Positions 41,459 through 50,392 of a stretch of 64,000 nucleotides of DNA are shown piece after piece. Below the pieces are notes generated by a model. It searched no databases. It was not told the DNA's origin and saw only the letters and a list, made by a program, of their open reading frames with translations. The position numbers and the translations under genes were made by a program. Source of the DNA: Agromyces fucosus (lineage in GTDB: Bacteria; Actinomycetota; Actinomycetes; Actinomycetales; Microbacteriaceae); the NCBI RefSeq assembly GCF_004134865.1, contig NZ_SDPO01000002.1, positions 682,001 through 746,000 of the forward strand, written 5' to 3'. How positions within the stretch are numbered: the stretch's first letter is position 1; every line of letters begins with the position of its first letter.

Positions 41459-42289
41459 TCATGGCAGCGAGTCGAGCACCGCCGCGAGCCCGGCCTCGTC
41501 GACCGGGCCCCCCACCTCGTTCGCGGCTTCGCGCACCTCGTCGGGCGCCTGGCCCATCGCGACGGCGCGGCCCGCAGCGCCCGCCCATGCGAACATCTCG
41601 AGGTCGTTGCGGCCGTCGCCGGCAGCCAGTACCCGGTCGTTCGGCAGGTCGAGCCACCCTCTGACCCGTTCGAGCGCGGTCGCCTTGTTGACGCCGTCGG
41701 GCGCGATGTCGAGCCAGGCGGTCCAGCCGATGGCGTAGCTCACGTGGTGCAGGCCCATCTGGTCGACGATGCCGAAGAACTCATCGAGTCCGTGCTCGAG
41801 GCTCGTGACCACGACACGCGTCGCGCGCTGATCGAGCAGCTCCTCGAAGCGCACCTCGCGGGCGTTCTCGAGGTTCCACTCGGTCATGCCCTCGGTGTAG
41901 AGGCGGTAGCCGTCGGGCAGTTCGACCATGAACTTGCCGGAGGGCAGGAACCCGCGGATGCGCTCGAGCACGAGCGTCGGGTCGAAGGTCTCGACGTGGC
42001 GACGGAGGTACCCGCCGGGGGCCGAGTCGTCGCGCTGCATCGTGATGGCACCGTTCGCGCACACCACGTACTCGGGCGTGAGGCCGAGCTGCTCGAGCAC
42101 GGGCGCGGTCGTCGCCCACGAGCGCCCGGTCGCGAGCGTCACGATGTGGCCCCGGTCGCGTGCTGCGGCGACGGCCACGACGACCTCGGGGTCGATCGAG
42201 CCGTCTTCGTGCATGATGGTGCCGTCGACGTCGAGCGCGACGAACCACTGCTCGTCGACGTCGAGCCGCGGCATCCGCTCGATGCTCAT
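41459..42289 (-). CDS. HAD-superfamily hydrolase (Cof type)
   Basis: A 276-residue phosphatase of the HAD superfamily with a type IIB cap. Motif 1 is [10 protein letters not shown] (Asp nucleophile), motif 2 LATGRSW, the motif 3 Lys lies in GVNKATAL, and motif 4 is [16 protein letters not shown]. The substrate is unknown; relatives act on sugar phosphates or cofactors. Its ATG overlaps the serS stop by 4 bases, so it is translated together with serS. Confidence 0.88.
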   Translation of the reverse strand: MSIERMPRLDVDEQWFVALDVDGTIMHEDGSIDPEVVVAVAAARDRGHIVTLATGRSWATTAPVLEQLGLTPEYVVCANGAITMQRDDSAPGGYLRRHVETFDPTLVLERIRGFLPSGKFMVELPDGYRLYTEGMTEWNLENAREVRFEELLDQRATRVVVTSLEHGLDEFFGIVDQMGLHHVSYAIGWTAWLDIAPDGVNKATALERVRGWLDLPNDRVLAAGDGRNDLEMFAWAGAAGRAVAMGQAPDEVREAANEVGGPVDEAGLAAVLDSLP

Positions 42290-43551
42290 GCGATCGGCTC
42301 GAGCACCTCGAGACCGCCGAGGTAGCCGCGAAGCGCCTCGGGCACCACGACCGAACCGTCAGCCTGCTGGTGGGTCTCGAGGATCGCGACGAGCCAGCGC
42401 GTGGTCGCGAGCGTGCCGTTGAGCGTCGCGACGGGCGCCGTCTTGCCGCTCTCGGTGCGGTGGCGGATGTCGAGGCGGCGCGCCTGGAACGTCGTGCAGT
42501 TCGAGGTCGAGGTGAGCTCGCGGTAGGCGTTCTGCGTGGGCACCCAGGCCTCGACGTCGTACTTGCGGGCTGCGCTCGAACCCAGGTCGCCCGCCGCGGT
42601 GTCGATCACGCGGTACGAGAGCCCGAGGTCTTGCAGCATTCCCTCTTGCCAGCCGAGCAGGCGCTCGTGCTCGGCCTCGGCGTCGGCCGGGTCGATGTAG
42701 GTGAACATCTCGAGCTTGTTGAACTGGTGCACCCGGATGATGCCCCGAGTGTCTTTGCCGTGGCTGCCGGCCTCGCTGCGGTAGCAGGTCGACCAGCCGG
42801 CGTAGCGGATCGGGCCGTTCGAGACGTCGATGATCTCGTCGGCGTGGTAGCCGGCGAGCGCGACCTCGCTCGTGCCCGTGAGGTAGAGCTCCTGCTCGGG
42901 CAGGTAGTAGACCTCGTCGGAGTGGGCGCCGAGGAACCCGGTGCCCTGCATGATCTCGGGGCGCACGAGCGTGGGCGTGATGAGCGGGGTGAAGCCCGCC
43001 GCGATCGCCCGGTCGAGGCCCATGTTCATGAGTGCGATCTCGAGGCGCGCCCCGATGCCCTTGAGGTAGTGGAAGCGCGCGCCCGAGACCTTGGCACCGC
43101 GCTGCATGTCGATCGCGTCGAGCAGCTCGCCGATCTCGAGGTGATCGCGCGGCTCGAAGTCGAACGCCGGGATCTCGCCGACTTCGCGCAGCACGATGAA
43201 GTCGTCTTCGCCGCCGGCCGGCACGCCGTCGATGACGATGTTGCCGAGCCGCTGCACCGCGAGCGTGAACTCGGCCTCGGCGTCGCCCGCGGCCTGGTTC
43301 GCGGCCTTCACGCGCGCGGCGAGTTCCTGCGCCTCCGCCACGAGGGCGGCCTTGGCGTCTTTCGGCGCCTGCGCGACCTGCTTGCCGAACGCGTTCTGCT
43401 CGGCTCGGAGCGCTTCGAACACCGTGATGGCCGTGCGCCTCGCGGCATCGGCCTCGACCGCAGCGTCGACGAGCGCCACGGACTCGCCACGGAGCTCTTG
43501 CGAGCGCTTGATGAGGTCGGGGTTCTCGCGAAGCAGCACGGGATCGATCAC
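42286..43551 (-). CDS. serS: SerS, seryl-tRNA synthetase
   Basis: SerS charges tRNA-Ser; two tRNA-Ser genes lie 2-4 kb away. The 421-residue enzyme has the N-terminal coiled-coil arm (about 30-105) and the class II core: motif 2 in [18 protein letters not shown] and motif 3 region [21 protein letters not shown] with [15 protein letters not shown]. Length is normal. GTG 43551 lies 7 nt after TAGACT, which indicates a leaderless mRNA. It leads an operon with the HAD phosphatase. Confidence 0.95.
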   Translation of the reverse strand: MIDPVLLRENPDLIKRSQELRGESVALVDAAVEADAARRTAITVFEALRAEQNAFGKQVAQAPKDAKAALVAEAQELAARVKAANQAAGDAEAEFTLAVQRLGNIVIDGVPAGGEDDFIVLREVGEIPAFDFEPRDHLEIGELLDAIDMQRGAKVSGARFHYLKGIGARLEIALMNMGLDRAIAAGFTPLITPTLVRPEIMQGTGFLGAHSDEVYYLPEQELYLTGTSEVALAGYHADEIIDVSNGPIRYAGWSTCYRSEAGSHGKDTRGIIRVHQFNKLEMFTYIDPADAEAEHERLLGWQEGMLQDLGLSYRVIDTAAGDLGSSAARKYDVEAWVPTQNAYRELTSTSNCTTFQARRLDIRHRTESGKTAPVATLNGTLATTRWLVAILETHQQADGSVVVPEALRGYLGGLEVLEPIA

Positions 43552-43658
43552 CCGAGCAAGTCTAGCCGCGGCATCCGACCGCCTGATCTGCGGTTCCGCC
43601 GAACGCGGTCGCAGGCCGCCGGGGTGAATTCACGGCGCGATGCAATACCGTGGGCTGC

Positions 43659-44666
43659 GTGACGGCAGAACAGCAGGGGGCAGCGGATGTCGCGGGCCGA
43701 CGCCCGCGGGCGGCCGTGATCTTCAATCCGACGAAGCAGGGCGTCGAGGCCCTCCGCGCCGCCGTCGGCGCGGCCGAGGAGCGCCAGCACTTCGCTCCGA
43801 CGCTGTGGATCGAGACCGAGGCCGACGACCCCGGCAAGGGCATGGCGCGCGAGGCGATCGAGGCGGGCGTCGACCTCGTGATCGCCGCGGGGGGCGACGG
43901 AACCGTGCGCTCGGTCGCCGCCGGCCTGCGCGGCACCGGCGTGCCGCTCGGACTCGTGCCCATCGGCACGGGCAACCTCTTCGCCCGCAACCTCGAGATC
44001 CCCGTCAGCGACCAGGCCGACGCCGTCGTGCTCGCCTTCGCGGGCCTCGACCGCGCCGTCGACGTCATCGTGGCCGACGTCACCCGCCCCGACGGAAGCG
44101 AGGAGACCCACGTCTCGCTCGTGATGAGCGGCATCGGCATCGACGCCGCGATGATCTCGAACACGAACCCCGACCTGAAGAAGCGCGTCGGCTGGCTGGC
44201 CTACGTCGACGCGGGCCTGCGGGCGCTGCCGGCGTCGAAGCCGTTCCGCGCCGTGCACCGGGTCGACACCGGCCGGCACCACCGTTCGAAGGTCTCGAGC
44301 ATCCTCGTCGCGAACCTCGGCTACCTGCCGGGCAACATCGAGTTGATCCCCGACGCCGAGATCGACGACGGGCGCCTCGACGTGGTCGTGCTGGCGCCGC
44401 GCAACCTGTTCGGCTGGCTCCTCATCTGGCGCAAGGTCACCTGGGAGAACCGTGTGCTGCGGAAGTCGGCCCTCGGCCGGCAGTTCCTCGACCTCACGGG
44501 CGGCAACCGGCGCAGCGAGATCGTCTACCTGCGCGGTCGCGCCGTCGACCTCGAGATCGAGGGCGACGCCGAGGAGTTCGAGATCGACGGCGACGAGTTC
44601 GGGCTCGTGACCGCGGCGCGGTTCACGGTCGATCCGGCGGCGCTGATCGTCCGCGTCCCGCGGTGA
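43659..44666 (+). CDS. Diacylglycerol/lipid kinase family protein
   Basis: A 335-residue enzyme of the DAGK catalytic family (DgkB/YegS-like), which phosphorylates a lipid or sphingoid base. The nucleotide site is AAGGDGTVRSVAAGL followed by PIGTGNLFARNLEI. The second domain has SIGID-type GIGIDAAMISNTN and DGRLDVVVLAPRNL, and ends with EFEIDGDEFG. GTG 43659 is preferred to GTG 43650 because TACCGT (43646-43651) lies 7 nt upstream. Divergent from serS. Confidence 0.88.
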   Translation: MTAEQQGAADVAGRRPRAAVIFNPTKQGVEALRAAVGAAEERQHFAPTLWIETEADDPGKGMAREAIEAGVDLVIAAGGDGTVRSVAAGLRGTGVPLGLVPIGTGNLFARNLEIPVSDQADAVVLAFAGLDRAVDVIVADVTRPDGSEETHVSLVMSGIGIDAAMISNTNPDLKKRVGWLAYVDAGLRALPASKPFRAVHRVDTGRHHRSKVSSILVANLGYLPGNIELIPDAEIDDGRLDVVVLAPRNLFGWLLIWRKVTWENRVLRKSALGRQFLDLTGGNRRSEIVYLRGRAVDLEIEGDAEEFEIDGDEFGLVTAARFTVDPAALIVRVPR

Positions 44667-45516
44667 GCGTCGCGCGTCGCACCTCGACCGCGACGAGCGC
44701 CACGAACGCCGCGATCGCGGCGAGCGCGAGCGATCCGACGAGGGACTGGGCGAACTGGCCGAGCTCGATCCGGGCGAACACCTCTGCCTGATCGGCGACG
44801 TCGGCGGGGTTCCCGTTCCCGTCGAGCATGAGGCTGCCGTTCGCGTTCGACCCCTCGAAGACCCTGCCGATGGCCCACAGGACCCCGATGACGGCGACCG
44901 CGGCGATGCCGACGAGCGCCCACCACGCGGCCCTTCGACCGAACCGCGGACCACCGCCCTCGGTGGCCGCGTCGTCGCCCCGGGTGGGCATGAGCGCTGC
45001 GACCGCGGTCACGACGACGACGCCCATCGCGCCGGCCGTGAGCAGTGACGGTGCCAGCGTCCAGCCGAGTTCCCTGAGCCACTGGTCCTCGTTCGAGAAC
45101 GATCCCGTCGAGTACCCGATGTCGGAGCTCACGATCCACGACAGGAGAGCCCCGGCTGCGAACACCGCTGCCGTGACCGCCCATCCGGCGATGAGCCAGG
45201 CGCGCACCGACGGGCCCGAGGCCCCGGGCTCGGGGGCGAACACGTCGGAGTCCTCGCGCGTCTCGACCGACACGGGCAGCGGATCGGGATCGGATGTCGC
45301 ACCAGCCGTCGGGGCCGGGGCTGCGGGCTCGGGCACGGGCACGGGCGCCGCCACCGTCTCTGCGGCGGTCACCGGCACCGGCACCGGATCGCGAGGGTCG
45401 GCGATCGGCTTCTCCGCAGGCGCGACCGGCACAGCATCCGTCTCCCGCCCGGAGTACCCGCGCTGGTAGCGCGGGTCGAACCGCGGATCGAGACCGCTCG
45501 CAGGGTCGTCGGTCAC
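44623..45516 (-). CDS. Four-helix membrane protein with N-terminal DPRFDPRYQRGY motif
   Basis: A 297-residue protein. The N-terminus LDPRFDPRYQRGYSG is followed by a Pro/Ala/Val-rich low-complexity segment (about 25-100). Four helices follow, near residues 106-128, 151-175, 190-212 and 253-275. The protein at 45802-46377 begins with nearly the same motif, so the two are related in layout. No family is recognised. The last 44 bases overlap the end of the lipid kinase gene on the other strand. Confidence 0.7.
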   Translation of the reverse strand: MTDDPASGLDPRFDPRYQRGYSGRETDAVPVAPAEKPIADPRDPVPVPVTAAETVAAPVPVPEPAAPAPTAGATSDPDPLPVSVETREDSDVFAPEPGASGPSVRAWLIAGWAVTAAVFAAGALLSWIVSSDIGYSTGSFSNEDQWLRELGWTLAPSLLTAGAMGVVVVTAVAALMPTRGDDAATEGGGPRFGRRAAWWALVGIAAVAVIGVLWAIGRVFEGSNANGSLMLDGNGNPADVADQAEVFARIELGQFAQSLVGSLALAAIAAFVALVAVEVRRATLTAGRGRSAPPDRP

Positions 45517-45517
45517 G

Positions 45518-45802
45518 TCAGCCCCTCGGGTCTGGGCGGATCGTCCGACGACGGCTCGCGGAGGCGATCACCAGGATGCCGAGCACTGCTGCCACTCCGA
45601 CGAAGGTCGCGATCGGTGGGAGGGAGCCGCTGATGCGCATGAGGCGGAACTGCCAGAGCTGTTCCTCGCTCGGTTCGCCGGTCCAGCTCATCCCGTCTTG
45701 GCTGGTCATGCTCATCTGGACACCCCAGACCGTGCCGATCACGGAGATGAACACCACTGCGGCGAGCACGATCAACGCCGGGTTCGCGAGGAGCCGGCGC
45801 AT
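45518..45802 (-). CDS. Small two-helix membrane protein
   Basis: A 94-residue protein with two helices (residues 7-28 and about 62-84) and between them an extracytoplasmic loop, MTSQDGMSWTGEPSEEQLWQFRL. The ATG overlaps the stop of the preceding gene by one base (TGATG), a typical coupled start, and the next gene begins 2 bases after its stop. It is therefore the middle gene of a three-gene membrane unit. No family is recognised. Confidence 0.7.
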   Translation of the reverse strand: MRRLLANPALIVLAAVVFISVIGTVWGVQMSMTSQDGMSWTGEPSEEQLWQFRLMRISGSLPPIATFVGVAAVLGILVIASASRRRTIRPDPRG

Positions 45803-46377
45803 CACGGCCGGCCCCCGGTTTCCGTCGCCGCGGCACCGAAGATGCGCGCCGTGCCTCGCGCATGACGGACACCGGTCCACACGAGCATCCCCACGAGGCC
45901 GAGCAGCCCAGCTTGCACGAGCGAGGGCGCGAGGAGCCAGGCCGTCGTCTGGAGCACCTGATCGGAACCCGTGCTCGGCCCGTAGAAACTCACGGTCGAG
46001 ATGCCCGACCAGAAGAGTCCCACCCCGGCGACGAGGGCGGTCGCGGCGACGACCCACGCCGCCACGAATGCGATGTCGGCGCGCTCCTGCACCGACGGTT
46101 CGGGATCGGCGATCCACCCCGCGAACGCCTCGGGGCCGTCATCGCCGGCCACCGGCCGCTCCGCGAGCGCTCCGGCGGGATCGACCCCGCGATCGCGCGA
46201 CGGCGCGATCAGCGAACGCATCGACTCCGGCGGCTCGGGCACCCGTGACACCGCCGGCAGCGGCGCGGCGGCGGCATCCGCTCGGGTGGCGGCATCCGAG
46301 CCCGCGTGTCCGGTGTACCCGCGCTGGTAGCGCGGGTCGAACCGGGGGTCGATTCCAGTCGTGGCGCCTTCGCTCAC
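45802..46377 (-). CDS. Two-helix membrane protein with N-terminal DPRFDPRYQRGY motif
   Basis: A 191-residue protein. The N-terminus IDPRFDPRYQRGYTG matches the protein at 44623-45516. A disordered Ala/Pro/Asp-rich region (about 25-100) leads to two helices (about 101-123 and 150-172). The extracytoplasmic loop FYGPSTGSDQVLQTTAWLLAPSLVQ resembles YSTGSFSNEDQWLRELGWTLAPSLLTA of its relative, so the homology extends into the membrane part. First gene of the three-gene unit, 25 bases downstream of pheA. Function unknown. Confidence 0.72.
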   Translation of the reverse strand: MSEGATTGIDPRFDPRYQRGYTGHAGSDAATRADAAAAPLPAVSRVPEPPESMRSLIAPSRDRGVDPAGALAERPVAGDDGPEAFAGWIADPEPSVQERADIAFVAAWVVAATALVAGVGLFWSGISTVSFYGPSTGSDQVLQTTAWLLAPSLVQAGLLGLVGMLVWTGVRHARGTARIFGAAATETGGRP

Positions 46378-46404
46378 TGAGCTCCTCGGGTCAGGGCTTC
46401 CCGA

Positions 46405-47358
46405 TCAGTCGGGTTCGCCGCTCAAGAGGCCCCGCAGCCAGTCGCGCGCCTCGATGAAGATGCCGTCATCGTACTTCGAGTGATACGCGACCGTCTGCTC
46501 GTCGGCCCGCGGATAGGAGCCGAGGAAGATCACGTTGGGGCTCGTGCGCCGGAGGCCGAGCAGGGCGTCGGCGACGCGCTCGTCGGCGATGTGCCCGTCG
46601 ACGTCGACGACGAACCGGTAGCGGCCGAGGGCATCGCCGATGGGCCGCGACTGGATGAGCGAGAGGTTCACGCCCCGGGTCGAGAATTGCTCGAGCATCG
46701 CGAGCAGGGCGCCCGGCTCGTCGTCGGGCAGCTCGACGATGAGGCTCGTCTTGTCCGCGCCGGTCGGCTCGGGCAGTTCGCGCGAACGGCTGACGAGCAC
46801 GAAGCGCGTGACGGCGTTGGGGTTGTCGCCGATGTCACGGGCGAGCACGTCGACGTCGAGGTGGTCGGTGATGCCGGGCGGCGCGACGGCCGCGTCGGCC
46901 TGGCTGCCTTCGAAGAGGGATGCCGCGGCGGAGACGTTGCTCGTCGCGGGGATGTGCCCGTGGTTCGGCAGCTCGCGCTCGAGCCACCCGCGCGACTGGG
47001 CGTAGGCGACGGGGTGGGCGTTCACGACGCGAACGTCGGCCAGCGCGGTGCCCGGCCGGGCGACGAGCACGAAGTTCACCGGCACGAGGTACTCGCCGAG
47101 GATGCGGAGGCCGGGCACGGTCGCGAGGGCGTCCTGCGTGGCCGAGACACCGCCGTCGACCGAGTTCTCGATCGCGATCATGGCGGCCGTCGAGCGGCCG
47201 CTCGTGACGTCGGCGAGCGCTTCGCCGACGTTGTTGACGCCGCGCCAGTGCTTTCCGGATGCCGCGGCGACCTGCTTCAGCGCCGCCTCGGTGAACGTGC
47301 CCGCCGGCCCCAGGTAGGAGTAGGTCTCCTCGGGCGGTGTGGGCGCGGCATCCGTCAT
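46405..47358 (-). CDS. pheA: PheA, prephenate dehydratase
   Basis: PheA converts prephenate to phenylpyruvate in phenylalanine synthesis. The 317-residue protein has YLGPAGTFTEAAL at the start, AMIAIENSVDGGVSATQDAL, the catalytic TRF motif in NAVTRFVLVSR, and a C-terminal ACT domain for feedback control (LPDDEPGALLAMLEQFSTRGVNLSLIQSRP). No chorismate mutase domain is attached. ATG 47358 lies 7 nt after TAGGCT, so it is preferred to ATG 47376. It precedes the three membrane genes on the same strand. Confidence 0.93.
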   Translation of the reverse strand: MTDAAPTPPEETYSYLGPAGTFTEAALKQVAAASGKHWRGVNNVGEALADVTSGRSTAAMIAIENSVDGGVSATQDALATVPGLRILGEYLVPVNFVLVARPGTALADVRVVNAHPVAYAQSRGWLERELPNHGHIPATSNVSAAASLFEGSQADAAVAPPGITDHLDVDVLARDIGDNPNAVTRFVLVSRSRELPEPTGADKTSLIVELPDDEPGALLAMLEQFSTRGVNLSLIQSRPIGDALGRYRFVVDVDGHIADERVADALLGLRRTSPNVIFLGSYPRADEQTVAYHSKYDDGIFIEARDWLRGLLSGEPD

Positions 47359-47456
47359 GCAGGCCAGCCTAGCCACCGGGTCATGGGCGAGCGGCTAGCG
47401 TCGACACCGTGCGACGCGGTTCGATCGCGGAGCGCCTCGCACGTGAGGAGGGACCG

Positions 47457-48734
47457 ATGACCACGATCGACGCGAACCGGACCGTGCCCACCGATGCCGA
47501 ACGGCTCGCGGCGCTGCGACGCATGAAGCGCGTCGCGACCGGACTGCTCGTCGTCGCGGCGGTCGTCTTCGCGGTGTCGTTCTCCCTGCAGGACGAGGTG
47601 CCGTGGCTCGCCTACGTACGCGCGGCCGCCGAGGGCGCCATGGTCGGCGCGATCGCCGACTGGTTCGCGGTGACGGCGCTGTTCCGCCATCCGCTCGGCA
47701 TCCCCATCCCGCACACCGCGATCATCCCGAGGCGCAAGGACGAGATCGGCGCGACGCTCGGAGCGTTCGTCGAGCACGAGTTCCTCTCCGACGAGGTCGT
47801 GCTCGGCAAGCTCCGCTCGATCGGCATCGCCCGCCAGCTCGGCGGCTGGCTCGCGACGCCCGCCAATGCCGAGCGGCTGACCGCCGAGGCATCCGTCGCC
47901 GCACGCGGCGTGCTGACCCTGCTCGGCGACGACGACGTCGAGGACGTGATCGAGCGGCTCGCCCGCCGCCACCTGTTCGAGCCCGATTGGGGCCCGGCGA
48001 TCGGCCGGGTCGGCGCGCGGCTCGTGGCCGCCGACCAGCAGCGGGCCGCCGTGGACGTCGTGCTCGAGAAGGCCGAGGCGTGGCTCGAGGCGCATCCCGA
48101 GGCGTTCGGCAGCATGGTCTCCGACCGTCTCCCCCGCTGGCTTCCCGGCTTCGTCGACCGGCTCGTCGACGACCGCGCCTCCCGGGAAGTGCTCGCGTTC
48201 GTCCGCGCCGTGCGTGCCGATCCCGCGCATCCGCTGCGCCTCGCGATCGACCGCTACCTCGCAGAGCTCGCCGACGAGCTGCAGCACGACCCGGCGATGA
48301 TCGCGCGCGTCGAGCACCTCAAGGCCGAGCTGCTCGCGAGCCCGCGCGTGCGCGAGTTCGCCGGCGAGGCGTGGGCCTCGGTGAAGGCGACGCTCGACGC
48401 CGCGCTCGCCGACCCGTCGAGCGAGCTGCGGGCCGGCCTCACCTCGGCGGTCGTCGAGGTCGGCGCACGGCTCGTCGTCGATGAGCAGCTCGCCGGCAAG
48501 GTCGACGCGTGGGTGACGGATGCCGCGGCCTACGTCGTGCGCAACTACCGCCACGAGATCGCGGGGGTCATCACCGAGACCGTCGAACGCTGGGATCCCC
48601 GGGAGACGACCGAGAAGCTCGAGCTGCAGGTCGGGCGCGACCTGCAGTTCATCCGCATCAACGGCACCGTCGTCGGCGCGCTCGCCGGGCTCGCCATCTA
48701 CTCGATCGCCACTGCGGTGCACGCCCTCGTCTGA
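47457..48734 (+). CDS. DUF445 family membrane protein
   Basis: A 425-residue protein of the DUF445 family. The conserved N-terminal part has a helix (about 25-45), YVRAAAEGAMVGAIADWFAVTALFRHPLGIPIPHTAIIPRRKDEIG, a strong family signature. A long helical region follows and a second helix lies at the C-terminus (VVGALAGLAIYSIATAVHAL). Function unknown. ATG 47457 has GAGGAGGGA at 3 nt. A GTG at 47409, 7 nt after TAGCGT, could give a leaderless form 16 residues longer; its extra codons have weaker GC3 bias, so I prefer the ATG. Confidence 0.87.
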   Translation: MTTIDANRTVPTDAERLAALRRMKRVATGLLVVAAVVFAVSFSLQDEVPWLAYVRAAAEGAMVGAIADWFAVTALFRHPLGIPIPHTAIIPRRKDEIGATLGAFVEHEFLSDEVVLGKLRSIGIARQLGGWLATPANAERLTAEASVAARGVLTLLGDDDVEDVIERLARRHLFEPDWGPAIGRVGARLVAADQQRAAVDVVLEKAEAWLEAHPEAFGSMVSDRLPRWLPGFVDRLVDDRASREVLAFVRAVRADPAHPLRLAIDRYLAELADELQHDPAMIARVEHLKAELLASPRVREFAGEAWASVKATLDAALADPSSELRAGLTSAVVEVGARLVVDEQLAGKVDAWVTDAAAYVVRNYRHEIAGVITETVERWDPRETTEKLELQVGRDLQFIRINGTVVGALAGLAIYSIATAVHALV

Positions 48735-48761
48735 GCCGCCGCTCGGTGCCAGACTGGTCGC

Positions 48762-50387
48762 ATGCACGAGCGCGCAGGCACCCCGGCCATCGAATCCGAC
48801 CTCATCGACGTGGAGGCCCTCGTGAGGGCCTACTACGAGCTGCATCCGGATGCCTCGGTGCCCGAGCAGCGCGTCGCCTTCGGCACCTCGGGCCACCGCG
48901 GCTCGGCCTTCAACACGGCGTTCAACGAAGACCACATCCTCGCGATCACGCAGGCGATCGTCGAGTACCGCGCCTCGCAGGGCATCACCGGCCCCCTGTT
49001 CATCGGCGCCGACACGCATGCGCTGAGCGCCCCGGCGCAGACGACCGCACTCGACGTGCTCGTCGCCAACCGAGTGCGCGTGCTCGCCGACGAGTTCGAC
49101 GACTACGTGCCGACGCCGGCGCTCTCGCACGCGATCCTGAAGTGGAACAACGACCCGGCCAAGCGCGCAGAGGGCGAGGCCGACGGCATCGTCATCACGC
49201 CGTCGCACAACCCGCCCCAAGACGGCGGGTTCAAGTACAACCCGCCGCACGGCGGGCCCGCCGACTCGGACGCCACGAAGTGGATCGCCGACCGCGCCAA
49301 CGAACTCATCGCGGGCGGCCTGAAGGACGTCAAGCAGGCCGAGCCGAGCGGCGTCGAGACCTACGACTTCCGCGGCAACTACGTGGACGACCTCGCGAAC
49401 ATCATCGACTTCGACGCGATCCGCGAATCCGGCATCCGCATCGGGGCCGACCCCCTCGGCGGGGCATCCGTCTCGTACTGGGGCGCGATCCGCGACCGCT
49501 ACGAGCTCGACCTGACCGTCGTGAACGAGCGCGTCGACCCCGCCTGGTCGTTCATGACGCTCGACTGGGACGGCAAGATCCGCATGGACCCGTCATCGCC
49601 GAGCGCCATGGCCTCGGTGCTCGCGCACGAGGGATACGACATCCTCACGGGCAACGACGCCGACGCCGACCGGCACGGCATCGTCACGCCCGACGGCGGA
49701 CTCATGAACCCCAACCACTACCTCGCCGTCGCGATCGAGTACCTGTTCGCGCACCGACCCGAATGGCGAGCGGATGCCGCGATCGGCAAGACCCTCGTCT
49801 CGAGCTCGATGATCGACCGGGTCGCCGCGGCGCTCGGCCGTCGCCTCTGGGAGGTGCCGGTCGGCTTCAAGTGGTTCGTGCCCGGACTCGTCGACGGCTC
49901 GGTCGGCTTCGGTGGTGAAGAGAGCGCGGGCGCCTCGTTCCTGCGCTTCGACGGCACCGTCTGGACGACCGACAAAGACGGCATCCTGCTCTGCCTGCTC
50001 GCGTCCGAGATTCGCGCGGTCACCGGGAAGTCGCCGTCGGCGCTCTACGCGGAGCTCGCCGAGCGCTTCGGCAACCCCGCCTACGAGCGCACGGATGCCG
50101 CGGCATCCGCTGCCCAGAAGGCGGCCCTCGGCAAGCTCGACGGCGACGCCATCCCGGCGACGGAGCTCGCGGGCCAGCCGATCACGGCGAAGCTCTCGCA
50201 TGCGCCGGGCAACGGAGCGGCGATCGGCGGCGTGAAGGTCGAGACGGCCGACGCGTGGTTCGCGGCCCGCCCGAGCGGTACTGAAGACGTCTACAAGATC
50301 TACGCCGAGTCGTTCAAGGGGCCGGAGCACCTGCGGCTCGTGCAGGCCGAGGCGAAGGCGATCGTCGACGGGGCGCTCGGGGGCTGA
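48762..50387 (+). CDS. pgm: Pgm, phosphoglucomutase (alpha-D-glucose phosphate-specific)
   Basis: Pgm interconverts glucose-1-phosphate and glucose-6-phosphate. The 541-residue enzyme has [11 protein letters not shown], the phosphoserine loop [19 protein letters not shown], the Mg2+ loop [20 protein letters not shown] and the C-terminal phosphate-binding [16 protein letters not shown]. Length and motifs match the glucose-specific group. CAGACT, a weak -10 box, lies 6 nt before the ATG. It is convergent with the amidase gene, with 5 bases between stops. Confidence 0.94.
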   Translation: MHERAGTPAIESDLIDVEALVRAYYELHPDASVPEQRVAFGTSGHRGSAFNTAFNEDHILAITQAIVEYRASQGITGPLFIGADTHALSAPAQTTALDVLVANRVRVLADEFDDYVPTPALSHAILKWNNDPAKRAEGEADGIVITPSHNPPQDGGFKYNPPHGGPADSDATKWIADRANELIAGGLKDVKQAEPSGVETYDFRGNYVDDLANIIDFDAIRESGIRIGADPLGGASVSYWGAIRDRYELDLTVVNERVDPAWSFMTLDWDGKIRMDPSSPSAMASVLAHEGYDILTGNDADADRHGIVTPDGGLMNPNHYLAVAIEYLFAHRPEWRADAAIGKTLVSSSMIDRVAAALGRRLWEVPVGFKWFVPGLVDGSVGFGGEESAGASFLRFDGTVWTTDKDGILLCLLASEIRAVTGKSPSALYAELAERFGNPAYERTDAAASAAQKAALGKLDGDAIPATELAGQPITAKLSHAPGNGAAIGGVKVETADAWFAARPSGTEDVYKIYAESFKGPEHLRLVQAEAKAIVDGALGG

Positions 50388-50392
50388 GCGGC

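Noticed and set aside
47409..47456. GTG 47409 as the start of the DUF445 protein
   Set aside because: It fits the leaderless spacing, but its codons have weaker GC3 bias than the gene and a strong GAGGAGGGA site sits directly before ATG 47457. Kept as an alternative only.
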